DNA of 64,000 bases, taken from contig DZAY01000003.1 in assembly GCA_022729735.1 (NCBI GenBank), positions 60,757-124,756 on the forward strand, given 5' to 3'. The notes beneath the pieces were generated by a model. That model was not told the DNA's origin. It did no database searches and saw nothing but the letters and a program-made list of their open reading frames with translations. The first letter of the stretch is position 1. Every line of letters starts with the position of its first letter. The DNA is from Helicobacter cetorum. GTDB taxonomy: Bacteria; Campylobacterota; Campylobacteria; Campylobacterales; DZAY01. Positions 1 through 8,320 of this stretch are shown here, piece after piece. Made by a program: the position numbers and the translations under genes.

Positions 1-629
1 GAATAAAAGAGCTTACAGAAAATAGAAGACTATTTATAAGAAATATAATGCATGAGTTCAAAACACCAATTTTAGCAGGGAAAATAGCACTTAGTATGAT
101 TGAAGAGACCAAATATAGAGACAAATTAAAATCTGTATTTATGAGAGAAGAAGCTTTATTAGATGAATTTTATAGAGTCGAAATGATTGTGAGTAATAGT
201 TTAGAGTTAAACTTAAATGAGTTTAATATTGAAGATATTATTGACTATGCAAAAGATTTAATTTTAGAAGATTTAGGTGAAGTCAAAATAGATATAGCTC
301 CACTGAATATTATTGTTGATTTTAACTTATTTTCAATTGCTATAAAAAATATAGTAGAAAATGGATTAAGGTATAGCACAAATTCAAAAGTAACTATTAA
401 ACTAATTGATAAAAAATTGTTAATAGAAAATTATGGAAAAGCTCTACCTTACACTCTTAGAGAATATTCAGAACCATTTGCACTTAAAGATTTAAAAGCA
501 AAAGAGTCCAGAGGACTTGGATTTGGATTATATATTTCATATCATATATTCAAAAAACATGGTTTTAAATTTGATTATATTTTTGAAGATGATATTAATA
601 AATTTTATATTGACATGATTAAAAATTAA
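1..629 (+). CDS. Sensor histidine kinase, 3' part (ArsS-like), cut by window edge
   Basis: The frame is open from base 3, so the true start lies upstream of the window and the first ATG (48) is internal. The visible part carries the phospho-acceptor H box (MHEFKTP, His encoded at 51-53), a dimerisation helix, then an ATPase half with an N-box-like segment (IKNIVENGLRY) and a glycine-rich lid (SRGLGFGLY). This is the transmitter of a two-component kinase. The wording around the H box and the short catalytic domain resemble the ArsS-type kinases of Campylobacterota. The sensor domain, and probably the response regulator, lie outside the window. The signal cannot be inferred from what is here. 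Confidence 0.85.
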   Translation, partial: IKELTENRRLFIRNIMHEFKTPILAGKIALSMIEETKYRDKLKSVFMREEALLDEFYRVEMIVSNSLELNLNEFNIEDIIDYAKDLILEDLGEVKIDIAPLNIIVDFNLFSIAIKNIVENGLRYSTNSKVTIKLIDKKLLIENYGKALPYTLREYSEPFALKDLKAKESRGLGFGLYISYHIFKKHGFKFDYIFEDDINKFYIDMIKN

Positions 630-635
630 ATATAT

Positions 636-938
636 TTATCTCACTTTTTTATATTTTTTATTCAAATAACAAAAATCATAAAAATCGCATAACATCATAT
701 ATTTCACATCAATATCTCTAAATTTATTAACAATTAACTCTTCTCCACTCAAATATAGCTTCACATCATCTCTAAACTCTTTTGGATAGCTCAATTTTTC
801 TTCTTTTAAACCACTAAAGCAGATTAAAAAATCAGAAAATATTTCATCTATTAACTCTTTATCTTTGCTACTTTTAGTTATCAAAAAATCTCCAACACTC
901 TCAAATCTTTTTAAAATTTCAACTAAACACTCTCTCAT
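636..938 (-). CDS. Small hypothetical protein, last gene of the MoxR/OLD-like run
   Basis: About 100 residues, acidic/basic mixed and predicted helical, with no recognised domain, signal peptide or membrane segment. The ATG at 938 is preferred over the in-frame GTG at 944, because a GGAG motif formed by the end of the upstream gene lies five bases before it. The gene starts two bases after the stop of the 941-1498 gene, so the two are probably translationally coupled. It is the promoter-distal member of the seven-gene minus-strand run. Function unknown. Confidence 0.6.
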   Translation of the reverse strand: MRECLVEILKRFESVGDFLITKSSKDKELIDEIFSDFLICFSGLKEEKLSYPKEFRDDVKLYLSGEELIVNKFRDIDVKYMMLCDFYDFCYLNKKYKKVR

Positions 939-940
939 TT

Positions 941-1498
941 TCACTCCATATAAGGTATATCCATTAAAGCATCTCTATCTTTTGCCTTAAAATCAAATGA
1001 GTTATCCACATTTTGCAACTCTTTTAAAACCTTTTCAATCGCTTTTTTTTGCAAAATATGTGCATTTGAATTTGTTAAATTATTCTCTATTTCAGCTTTA
1101 TAAAATCCCAAAATTATTGGATGTAGTTTTGATTGATTTGAAATCAACTCTTCTAAAAACTTTTTGATTTGTGATATATCAAAATCTCGAATTTGATGAA
1201 GTTTGCGAACTAAATTTCTAACAAACTGTTTGTGATGATAACCTTCACTCATAAATAAAAGTTCAGAAGAAGCATAAATATCTGCCACCTGTTCTGAATA
1301 GTTATAAAGGTATCTAAAATGGTCGCACACAAACTCTAAATACTCTGGATAATGTTTTAGCACAAATACAAGCTCTTTTAAATCTTTATCAATCAACACT
1401 TGAAAAAGTGTAATTGTTCGCTTTTTTATCTTTTCCCAATGAAGTCCCTCACCTTTTATCTCTTCGATAAATCGCTCATAATTTTTTATGTCATACAT
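941..1498 (-). CDS. Helical hypothetical protein, paralogue of the 3313-4020 product
   Basis: 185 residues, predicted all-helical and soluble. Most of it aligns by eye with the C-terminal ~140 residues of the protein encoded at 3313-4020. Shared features are a basic start with LF and a DxxEL motif, then a block of the type KKF-x-x-x-I-x-N, a phrase xI-x-x-Y-x-x-EI, and the ending NSNxHILQxKxxEK. The start has an AAAGG motif about six bases upstream of ATG. It follows the TOPRIM gene by 13 bases. I recognise no catalytic motif. The paralogy suggests an adaptor or regulatory subunit shared with the VWA/MoxR genes, which is inference. Confidence 0.65.
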   Translation of the reverse strand: MYDIKNYERFIEEIKGEGLHWEKIKKRTITLFQVLIDKDLKELVFVLKHYPEYLEFVCDHFRYLYNYSEQVADIYASSELLFMSEGYHHKQFVRNLVRKLHQIRDFDISQIKKFLEELISNQSKLHPIILGFYKAEIENNLTNSNAHILQKKAIEKVLKELQNVDNSFDFKAKDRDALMDIPYME

Positions 1499-1511
1499 TT
1501 ACTACCTTTGG

Positions 1512-2183
1512 TTAATTATTTGAAAGTAGTTTTAAAAAAGTTTTCAAATCATTTAAAATAGGATTTTCAAAATCCCAAATATCTTTTTTTATTGCAACTT
1601 CATTTTTACAATTTTTATCAGCTTGTTTTTGTTCTTTTTTACTACAAGTATCAAATCTCAAATAGTTACTCACCCAAAATTTATCAAACTCTTTTTGTGA
1701 AATCTCTTTTTTATTTTCTTCTAAACATTTTTTCCAAGCTTCCAAACAATCAGCATAAATAGATTCTTCTGATTTTATGGCTTTTAATACTGTTTCAAGT
1801 TCTCCATTTCCTTTTACATTCATAATATAGCAACCAATTTCTATATCTAACTCTTCAACTCTTATAAATTCATTTATTTTTGTAATTTCAAAATTATCTG
1901 ATACATCTTCCAAAGATTTAACACATTTATTAATTAAAGCAATTTGTTTTTCAATACCTTCATTATCAGCATCAATAATAATTCCTATTTTTTTATATTG
2001 CTCAAATCTAACCTCTTTAAGAGTTTGTGTTAATTTTTTTTCAGATAATCCACCTAAACACTCAAAATCTGTAATATTACAAATAGGCTCATCTACTTTA
2101 ATATTTGTAAATCCCATAACATCTTTTAATTTTTCGATAAAAAATTTATCATTATGACTTTCGACAATAATTAAATTATTCAC
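1512..2183 (-). CDS. DUF3226-like TOPRIM-domain protein (split OLD-type nuclease subunit)
   Basis: 223 residues. The N-terminus has the TOPRIM signature: a beta-strand ending in the conserved Glu8 with Asp12, then the hydrophobic strand leading into the DxD motif (Asp71-Ala-Asp73). A later GELETVL phrase and the C-terminal WDFENP...LKTFL segment match what I know of the DUF3226 family. TOPRIM domains coordinate metal and cut or join DNA. The gene overlaps the upstream AAA-ATPase gene by 8 bases. This resembles two-gene OLD-like arrangements (as in PARIS, where ATPase and TOPRIM-fold partner are separate), so it is probably the effector partner of that ATPase. The family is fairly sure; defence function is inference. 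Confidence 0.75.
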   Translation of the reverse strand: MNNLIIVESHNDKFFIEKLKDVMGFTNIKVDEPICNITDFECLGGLSEKKLTQTLKEVRFEQYKKIGIIIDADNEGIEKQIALINKCVKSLEDVSDNFEITKINEFIRVEELDIEIGCYIMNVKGNGELETVLKAIKSEESIYADCLEAWKKCLEENKKEISQKEFDKFWVSNYLRFDTCSKKEQKQADKNCKNEVAIKKDIWDFENPILNDLKTFLKLLSNN

Positions 2184-3264
2184 CTCTTACCTCTCGATTA
2201 TGAGTTAGAGCATATTCAAGTTGTTCATTATCTCGCTCTTTTACTACTATCAAACCATTTTTCTGATTTCTATAAAATTCAAGATAAATTCCCTCATCAC
2301 TCTCATTTACTTTATTAAATGCTTCTATACACTCTTTTGAGTGAGTAGTAGCAAAAATTTGACAATTTGCCATTTTTGAAGCTTCAAAGATAATTTTCCA
2401 AAGTTTTTCATAATTTGTATAATGTATTCCATTTTCTATTTCATCAATAAATAAATAACCATCTTTACTTGCCCAAATTGCACATAAAATAGCGATGTAC
2501 CTATTAATTCCTTCACCAAAAGAAGATAATAAAACTAATTGTTCTCTATTTTGTAATCGTAATTTAAAAACAGTTCCACCTTGTATAGGTATAGCTTTTA
2601 ATAAAATAATATTTTCATCAAATTGCTTAAGAGACTCATTTAAATATTCTTCTTTATTTAAATTACTTAAACTGCCATAATACACAGCTAATGATATATC
2701 ATCTGCAATACATGATGATATAAAATTTACATTATTTGCAATATATTTAATATCTTGTTGAACTGAAAAAATTTTGCTTCTAAACTGTGAAATAGGAATA
2801 CTTAATTTATCAGAATTAGAAAAGCTTATTTCTACTTCTGAATCAAGTGTCATTTTATTTATATTTGGATTTTGGAAAAAATCTTGCATTTGTGAATTTT
2901 TATTAAAATCAGGTTTATTTACAAGTTCACTAGCATCAATAAATTTAAGATTTAAGTTAAAAGCTCCACTATATAAACTTATATCTGATTTTAGTTCATT
3001 AAAAAAATCTAACTCAATAAATTGTTGAGGCTGATTTGGATTATTCTTTCTATCTTGTCTTCTTCTTGTTATATTAGATACTATTATTAAAACCCCAAAT
3101 GCAGTTCTTGGTTTCAATAACATCTCCAACCCTTCAAGAAATGAAGTTTTACCAATATTATTTTTACCACCAATTAAATTAACTCTTTTTAAATTTTTAA
3201 CTTTTAAATCTTGAAAGCATTTAAAATTTTTAAACTCAACATCTTTTATAAAATTATCACTCAT
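2176..3264 (-). CDS. OLD-like AAA ATPase (AAA_15/AAA_21 type)
   Basis: 362 residues. A Walker A (GKNNIGKT, residues 33-40) follows an N-terminal segment typical of RecF/SMC-like ATPases (FKNFKCF). An ABC-like signature region lies at about 246-255 (LSSFGEGINR), Walker B at 271-275 (LFIDE), and a switch histidine at 308 (TTHSKE). These are the ATPase elements of OLD-family and related single-chain ABC ATPases, but no TOPRIM domain is fused. It is supplied by the overlapping downstream gene. The gene starts 49 bases after the helical protein at 3313-4020, so it may share a transcript with the MoxR/VWA genes. Likely role: ATP-dependent sensor paired with the TOPRIM protein. Confidence 0.82.
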   Translation of the reverse strand: MSDNFIKDVEFKNFKCFQDLKVKNLKRVNLIGGKNNIGKTSFLEGLEMLLKPRTAFGVLIIVSNITRRRQDRKNNPNQPQQFIELDFFNELKSDISLYSGAFNLNLKFIDASELVNKPDFNKNSQMQDFFQNPNINKMTLDSEVEISFSNSDKLSIPISQFRSKIFSVQQDIKYIANNVNFISSCIADDISLAVYYGSLSNLNKEEYLNESLKQFDENIILLKAIPIQGGTVFKLRLQNREQLVLLSSFGEGINRYIAILCAIWASKDGYLFIDEIENGIHYTNYEKLWKIIFEASKMANCQIFATTHSKECIEAFNKVNESDEGIYLEFYRNQKNGLIVVKERDNEQLEYALTHNREVRGE

Positions 3265-3312
3265 GACACACCTTTACAAATTTGTTTTTAATAATCATAT
3301 CAAATTTTAAAT

Positions 3313-4020
3313 TCAAACCTCTTTTACAACTTCTCTATTCATCTTCTCCACCACTTTTATCTGCAAAATATGTAAATTGGAGTTTTTGCACCACTCTTTT
3401 ATCTCTTTATAAAAATAGTCTAAAATCATCTCATGAATGCTATTTTTATTCTCTATTAAATATTTTATAAACTTTTTTAACTCTTCTAAATTCAACTCTT
3501 TTACATTTTTTAGTTTTTGAGTAAGTGCAAAAAATAGCTCTTTATCAATATTTGTAACTCTATTTAAAAACTTTGTAGCCTCTATTGACTCTATCTCTGT
3601 ATCATTCCATTTTCTACCTGTTTTTAGCTGATTGATTGCCATATCTAAAAATATTGGCACTAAATCAAGCACCAAATTTAGCTCTACGAAATCTCCATCA
3701 GTTAAAGAGCGAAATAGCATTCTTGCTCTATTTCTAATTTTCACTCTTAAATTTTCATCACTTATTACATCTTTGTGAAGTAAGCTAAATCGCTCCAAAG
3801 CACCTAATCTTGAGTGATTGAATGCCATAATTGAGACAATTGGACTTTTATCTGCTACTTGAATTTTGTGTGAGCCACTTGGACGATAAAAAGCCCAAAG
3901 AACTCTTGCTTGTTCATCTTCGTGATTTAAATATCTCTCATCTCCGATTTTTTCATAATCTTCATCATCTTTTATCTCATCAATTTGGGCTTTATATGTT
4001 AAATTGAATAACTCTTCCAT
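3313..4020 (-). CDS. Helical hypothetical protein following the VWA gene
   Basis: About 235 residues. The first ~90 residues carry an acidic stretch and an aromatic/basic segment (WAFYRPSGSHK). The C-terminal ~140 residues are helical and homologous to the 941-1498 product. ATG at 4020 is preferred over an in-frame TTG at 4029; neither has a clear Shine-Dalgarno motif. The start overlaps the end of the VWA gene by about 29 bases, which ties it to the MoxR/VWA pair as a third subunit. Such third partners are common next to MoxR-VWA pairs. I recognise no domain name. Confidence 0.65.
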   Translation of the reverse strand: MEELFNLTYKAQIDEIKDDEDYEKIGDERYLNHEDEQARVLWAFYRPSGSHKIQVADKSPIVSIMAFNHSRLGALERFSLLHKDVISDENLRVKIRNRARMLFRSLTDGDFVELNLVLDLVPIFLDMAINQLKTGRKWNDTEIESIEATKFLNRVTNIDKELFFALTQKLKNVKELNLEELKKFIKYLIENKNSIHEMILDYFYKEIKEWCKNSNLHILQIKVVEKMNREVVKEV

Positions 4021-5137
4021 ATTTTTCAAACTTTTTTAAATTTTTTGTAGAACTAATTACAAATAGAGTTTCACAAACTAAACTTTGATTTATTTCAAAC
4101 TCTCCATCACTCAAAACTAAAAGAATAGAGTTGTAATTAATTGATGTGTGATTTAAATACTCTATCACACTATCAAAGTTTGTGCCACCTTCGGATTTTG
4201 GGATTTTTAGCTCACTTTCACTAATTGGATTGAAGCTATCAAAAGAGATTATAAACTCTCTATTTACAATCGAGCTAAAAGGTATAACTACAATTTTATA
4301 CTCATAAAATCCATCGCAAATTTCACTAATAAATCCTAAAAACTGTTTATACTCATCTAAACTCACACTGCTTGAGCTATCAAGTGCGATAAAAATTTCT
4401 ATCATTTCGTTAGCTTTTTTTTGTCCAGCCAAATATAAATTTGAGTGAATATATCTTCTATTTGGTCGCTCAAATGTTGTAACTTTTTCAAATAGAGATG
4501 TAACTAAATACTCTTTTAGCAAATCTTGCATAGGAATAGAAGGTTTTATAAAGCTATCAACTTCAACTCTTAAAAATTCATACAAATTTGTAGATTTTTT
4601 TGCTATTGTCAAAGCTTGAATTATTATATTATTTAGTTTTTCAGAACTCTCTACACTATTTTCGCTATCACTCTCTATTAAATCAAAACTTTCATTCTCG
4701 CTAAATTCAACACTATTTTGGTTTTTTTTATAAAGTATTTCATAAACCTCTTCTACACATTTATTTGAAAATTCAAAATCCAAAATCTCATGTTTTGGCT
4801 TTTTGCCAATATTTTCAAAACTGTTTAATATTAAATTTACAACTAAATTTGCACTAATATTCCAAGTAGTTTTATCTTTTGTTTTCATTCTATAAGGGTG
4901 TTTTAAGACAATATGCAACAAAATATGTGCATACATGTATGTAATCTCTTCAAAAGAGTAACCGTTTAACTTTTTTTCATCTATAAATATCTTAAATCCA
5001 TTACTTTCAAATGCAGAGTTTTGATTATCTTGATAAATTGTCTCAATCGAGAGAGCCAAAACTGATAAAAATGGGTGATTAAATAAGAAATTTATCCTAA
5101 TTTTTTTGAAAAGTTCTTCAAATAATATACTCTCCAT
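3992..5137 (-). CDS. VWA-domain protein with DUF2201-type metallopeptidase-like N-terminus
   Basis: 381 residues from the preferred ATG at 5137, which has GGAG four bases before it. An upstream ATG at 5155 has no such site. The N-terminal half resembles the putative metallopeptidase region of DUF2201 proteins, but the HExxH-like site reads HILLH with a further His five residues on (His71, His75, His80), so the catalytic Glu is Ile72. The C-terminal half is a VWA-like domain with a MIDAS motif (Asp253-x-Ser255-x-Ser257), a Thr in GGTNF (319) and a final Asp in LSDGE (344). The start overlaps the MoxR gene by 20 bases. The pair should act as an ATPase-driven metal-binding remodelling complex. 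Confidence 0.82.
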   Translation of the reverse strand: MESILFEELFKKIRINFLFNHPFLSVLALSIETIYQDNQNSAFESNGFKIFIDEKKLNGYSFEEITYMYAHILLHIVLKHPYRMKTKDKTTWNISANLVVNLILNSFENIGKKPKHEILDFEFSNKCVEEVYEILYKKNQNSVEFSENESFDLIESDSENSVESSEKLNNIIIQALTIAKKSTNLYEFLRVEVDSFIKPSIPMQDLLKEYLVTSLFEKVTTFERPNRRYIHSNLYLAGQKKANEMIEIFIALDSSSSVSLDEYKQFLGFISEICDGFYEYKIVVIPFSSIVNREFIISFDSFNPISESELKIPKSEGGTNFDSVIEYLNHTSINYNSILLVLSDGEFEINQSLVCETLFVISSTKNLKKFEKYGRVIQFNI

Positions 5138-6128
5138 ACCTCTCCATCCACTCATTAAAAGAGTCTAAATTTGCAATATTTTCATCTTTTACAATCAAAT
5201 CTTTTATAAGCAAAACTGAAAATTCAACAGGTAGATGATTTGCATATTTGAATAGATTTGTAGCTTTTTCTAAATTCCCATCATATCGCTCAATTAGTGC
5301 TGAACATATCGCATACAAAGCACTTGGCTCTTTTGGCACATCAAATATTAATCCATCTAAAATTGCTTCAACATTTGGCAATGTTTCATAAATTTTGACA
5401 AATGAGATAAATTCAACTCCTCCACCATATCCAACAGTTCCATAAATAATAGGTGAAATTTGAGCAATATTTCCATTTTGTTTTATGATATTTGATAACA
5501 TACTCCAACTTCTTGGAGTGCAAAATGCTGGATTTGTTTCGCTATTGCTTGGAATAGTAGAGCTTAGCAAATCTGGACGAAATCCCAAAAATCCGATTAT
5601 AAAAGGGTGAATTTGATTTTTTATAGCCCACTCTTTGAAATCATCAAATTTCGCTTCCAAAACTAAATGCACCATTCTATTAATCAGTGGGCTTGGAAGT
5701 TTAAACACAATTCCCTTATCATTTATCCTATTTCCAGCACACACAATTCGCCAACCTTTTGGCAACTCATATTCACCTATCTTTCTATCCAAAACCAACT
5801 GATAAATAGCAGATTGCACAGAGAGTGGAGCAGAATTTAGCTCATCTAAAAACAAAATCCCTTTTGAATCTGGATTTGTTGGTAAAAAAATTGGTGGCAT
5901 CCATTTTGTTTGATTGTTATAAATCGTTGGAATTCCTCGCAAATCAACAGCATCTAATTGACTAAGTCTAACATCAATTAACTCTAAATCTCTCTCTTTT
6001 GCTATATCATTTACAATATGCGATTTCCCAATCCCAGGGCTTCCGTGAATAAAAACAGGAGTATCGCTTTGAAGTAGTATTTGAAGTTGTTTATAAAGCT
6101 CTTTTGTTCCAATTGAAGGTGTTATCAT
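5118..6128 (-). CDS. MoxR-family AAA+ ATPase
   Basis: 336 residues. Walker A GSPGIGKS at 29-36, Walker B ILFLDE at 91-96, sensor 1 Asn133 (AGNRIND) and an arginine-finger candidate Arg151 (PLINRM) mark a MoxR-type AAA+ protein. These hexameric ATPases usually work with VWA-domain partners to insert metals or remodel target proteins. The partner here is the next gene, whose start overlaps this gene's end. It is the first gene of the minus-strand run and lies back to back with pglC, leaving 86 bases for both promoters. Confidence 0.88.
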   Translation of the reverse strand: MITPSIGTKELYKQLQILLQSDTPVFIHGSPGIGKSHIVNDIAKERDLELIDVRLSQLDAVDLRGIPTIYNNQTKWMPPIFLPTNPDSKGILFLDELNSAPLSVQSAIYQLVLDRKIGEYELPKGWRIVCAGNRINDKGIVFKLPSPLINRMVHLVLEAKFDDFKEWAIKNQIHPFIIGFLGFRPDLLSSTIPSNSETNPAFCTPRSWSMLSNIIKQNGNIAQISPIIYGTVGYGGGVEFISFVKIYETLPNVEAILDGLIFDVPKEPSALYAICSALIERYDGNLEKATNLFKYANHLPVEFSVLLIKDLIVKDENIANLDSFNEWMERYGEYII

Positions 6129-6181
6129 AAAATCTTCTTTAAAATAATTTATAAACTATTCATGCAACTCTTGAGCCAAAA

Positions 6182-6205
6182 TTTGATAAAATTCAATTTA
6201 TCAAA
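6182..6205. promoter_or_regulatory. Perfect 9-bp inverted repeat overlapping the pglC -10 and Shine-Dalgarno region
   Basis: TTTGATAAA, a 6-base spacer, then TTTATCAAA, directly before the AGGAG of pglC. The left arm contains TAAAAT (6187-6192), which could be the -10 box. The repeat could be an operator or an RNA hairpin that hides the ribosome binding site. Both readings are inference. Confidence 0.45.
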
Positions 6206-6214
6206 GGAGCAAAC

Positions 6215-6823
6215 ATGTTGTATAAAAATTTTTTTAAACCACTTTTAGATAGAGTCTTTGCACTTATTTTAATAGTTATTTTTTCTCCAATTATGATTTT
6301 AACTGCGATTTTAATCTATTTTTTTATAGGAAAACCGATACTTTTTACCCAAAGTCGTCCAACTCTAAATGAAAGAATTTTTAAAATTTATAAGTTTAGA
6401 ACAATGACTAATGAAAAAGATAGCCTTGGGAATTTACTTCCCGATGAACAAAGATTAAAAGGTTTTGGCAAACTTATTCGCTCATTAAGTCTTGATGAGT
6501 TGCCACAACTATTTAATGTATTAAAAGGTGATATGAGTTTTATTGGTCCAAGACCATTGCTGATTGAATATTTACCACTTTATAATAGTGAGCAAAAAAG
6601 GCGACATAGTGTAAAAGCTGGAATTAGCGGATATGCTCAAGTTAATGGTAGAAATGCAATTAGTTGGAAAAAAAAGTTTGAACTTGATATATATTATGTA
6701 GATAATATTTCATTTTGGTTAGATTTAAAAATTATATTTTGGACAATTAAAAAGGTATTAATTAGAGAAGGTGTATCAAAAGATGGTGTTGCAACTACCG
6801 AAAAATTTAATGGAAATAATTAG
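6215..6823 (+). CDS. pglC: Phosphoglycosyl transferase, PglC-type
   Basis: 202 residues, the length of the small monotopic PglC enzymes. It has one N-terminal hydrophobic segment (about 13-36, the re-entrant membrane helix with Pro25), a KFRTM block, the catalytic Asp94-Glu95 dyad in SLDELPQLF, the [10 protein letters not shown] motif, and the ending VTTEKFNG-like tail known from C. jejuni PglC. PglC moves a phospho-sugar (N,N'-diacetylbacillosamine phosphate in Campylobacter) onto undecaprenyl phosphate at the inner membrane. AAAGGAG precedes the ATG. No other pgl gene lies nearby, so it stands alone here. The sugar specificity is not proven by sequence. Confidence 0.85.
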   Translation: MLYKNFFKPLLDRVFALILIVIFSPIMILTAILIYFFIGKPILFTQSRPTLNERIFKIYKFRTMTNEKDSLGNLLPDEQRLKGFGKLIRSLSLDELPQLFNVLKGDMSFIGPRPLLIEYLPLYNSEQKRRHSVKAGISGYAQVNGRNAISWKKKFELDIYYVDNISFWLDLKIIFWTIKKVLIREGVSKDGVATTEKFNGNN

Positions 6824-6903
6824 AGTTTTAAGATTAAAAAATTTATATCATTTATAACTATATATTTCTATTTTAAAGTAATGATGTAAAGTTTAATCTA
6901 TTA

Positions 6904-6932
6904 TTAGAGCTAATTAAGGCTCTAATTTTTTT
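6904..6932 (+). terminator. Rho-independent terminator of pglC
   Basis: A 7-bp stem (TTAGAGC/GCTCTAA) with an 8-base loop is followed by seven T residues on the plus strand. The hairpin overlaps the last codons of the convergent Rpn-type gene. Confidence 0.65.
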
Positions 6933-7813
6933 ATCTCTTCAATTGTCAAACCTGTAAATTCATTTATTATTTCTAAATCTTGTTTTTTTGATAACATTTT
7001 TTTCGCAATTTCTATTTTTGCTAACTTTTCACCTTCTACTTTTCCTTTTTCAATTCCAACTTGCTCACCTTCCATTTTTCCTTCAATCTTAGCAGTGTCA
7101 AGTAGTGATATTTCAAGCATTTTATTTTCTACTTTTCTTTGATATTTTAGTTTTTCTTCATAAGTAAGTTTTAAAACATCAAGTTTTTCTTTTGCTTTTT
7201 CTAATCCTTTGGCTTTGAAATTATCTTGTATTTCTTCAGTTTTAAGGAAATATATCCACTCATCAATTGTGTTTTTTGCAATATCATTAAAGCTATTAAC
7301 TTTGATAATGTAGTATTCTGGGAAGATTTCATAAACTTCACTTTTATTAAACTCTCTTTTTTGATAATTTGAGAGTTTCAAATCACTCTCTTTTTTATTT
7401 AAACCTTTAAAATCCATTTTGCCGTGATAGAGATAATCTTCGCCTTGTCCTAAATCAAAATATACAATATTTACTGAATAAACTTTTTTTACTTGTTTAT
7501 ATCCTCTGCCACCATCGATATATTGGCAAATTAGTTTTGAAGTGCCATAAATCATTCTATGAAAATAGTCTGTTTCGCTATTGTGTTGAAGTTCGATTAA
7601 AATCAATTCACCTTTATCATTTTTTACAAGCATATCAACTCGATTAAATTTATCAAACTCATCATCTTGATTTGCTTCACTTTCTAATATCTCTTCAATT
7701 TTTATATCAAAACCCAAAAGCTCACTTAAAAAACCTTCTAATATTTCAAAATTAGCTTTTTCTCTTAATATTTTTTTCATTGCCCAATCAAAGCTTACTA
7801 ATTTTCTTGACAT
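6914..7813 (-). CDS. Rpn/PD-(D/E)XK nuclease family protein
   Basis: 299 residues. This is the family annotated as Rpn recombination-promoting nuclease or 'PD-(D/E)XK nuclease family transposase'. The N-terminal phrase SFDWAMKKILRE, Asp60 in RVDML and the Glu74-x-Gln76 pair in IELQ form the PD-(D/E)XK core. The C-terminus has a charged helical region with GKMEG/GKVEG repeats and an ending similar to other members (FTGLTIEEIKKL). Members nick DNA and promote RecA-independent recombination; they occur in many copies in some Campylobacterota. No inverted repeats or target duplications were seen, so it need not be mobile here. It follows ruvC by 12 bases. Confidence 0.82.
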   Translation of the reverse strand: MSRKLVSFDWAMKKILREKANFEILEGFLSELLGFDIKIEEILESEANQDDEFDKFNRVDMLVKNDKGELILIELQHNSETDYFHRMIYGTSKLICQYIDGGRGYKQVKKVYSVNIVYFDLGQGEDYLYHGKMDFKGLNKKESDLKLSNYQKREFNKSEVYEIFPEYYIIKVNSFNDIAKNTIDEWIYFLKTEEIQDNFKAKGLEKAKEKLDVLKLTYEEKLKYQRKVENKMLEISLLDTAKIEGKMEGEQVGIEKGKVEGEKLAKIEIAKKMLSKKQDLEIINEFTGLTIEEIKKLEP

Positions 7814-7825
7814 AAAACACCTTTT

Positions 7826-8320
7826 TTATAAATTTTTAGAAGAGTTTATGTGAGTTATTGCAACTGCCATAGCATCAGTTATATCAAGAGGTTTTATTTC
7901 GCCTTTTATTCCCAAAATTTTTTTTACCATAAAAGCAACTTGCTCTTTTTGGGCATTTCCAACTCCAGTTAAAGCTTTTTTTATTTCTAATGGTTTGTAT
8001 TCATAAAATTTTCCAAATTTTTCCAATATTTTAATACTTAAAGCTCCTCTAAATTGGGCAAGTTTCAATACTGTTTTTGGATTGTGAGCAAAAAATATAT
8101 CTTCCATAGCAACTTCATCAATCTCATTTTGAAATATTGTTGCAAGAGCTAAATTTAGCTCTAATAGTTGCTCTTGCAAAATTCTACTTTGAAATTTAAT
8201 TAATCCAGCTTCAATTAAGTTTAGTTTAGAGTTATTGACTTCTACTATTGCATAACCACAATTTATACTTCCAGGGTCAATTCCTAAAACTCTACGACAA
8301 CCTGTTTTTATAATCTTCAT
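7826..8320 (-). CDS. ruvC: Holliday junction endonuclease RuvC
   Basis: 164 residues. RuvC resolves Holliday junctions made during recombination and repair, with RuvAB. The acidic residues of the RNase H-like fold are visible: Asp in GIDPGS, Glu in AMEDIF, and the paired Asp of DITDAMAVA near the C-terminus. ATG at 8320 is preferred over TTG at 8326. No later start codon exists before GIDPGS, so the N-terminus has about eight extra residues that come from the 29-base overlap with nspC. It lies downstream of the norspermidine genes, probably in the same transcript. Confidence 0.92.
   Translation of the reverse strand: MKIIKTGCRRVLGIDPGSINCGYAIVEVNNSKLNLIEAGLIKFQSRILQEQLLELNLALATIFQNEIDEVAMEDIFFAHNPKTVLKLAQFRGALSIKILEKFGKFYEYKPLEIKKALTGVGNAQKEQVAFMVKKILGIKGEIKPLDITDAMAVAITHINSSKNL

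Noticed and set aside
6914..7813. Rpn-type gene as an active transposon
   Set aside because: No terminal inverted repeats or target-site duplication; the gene fits neatly behind ruvC. The 'transposase' family name is historical.
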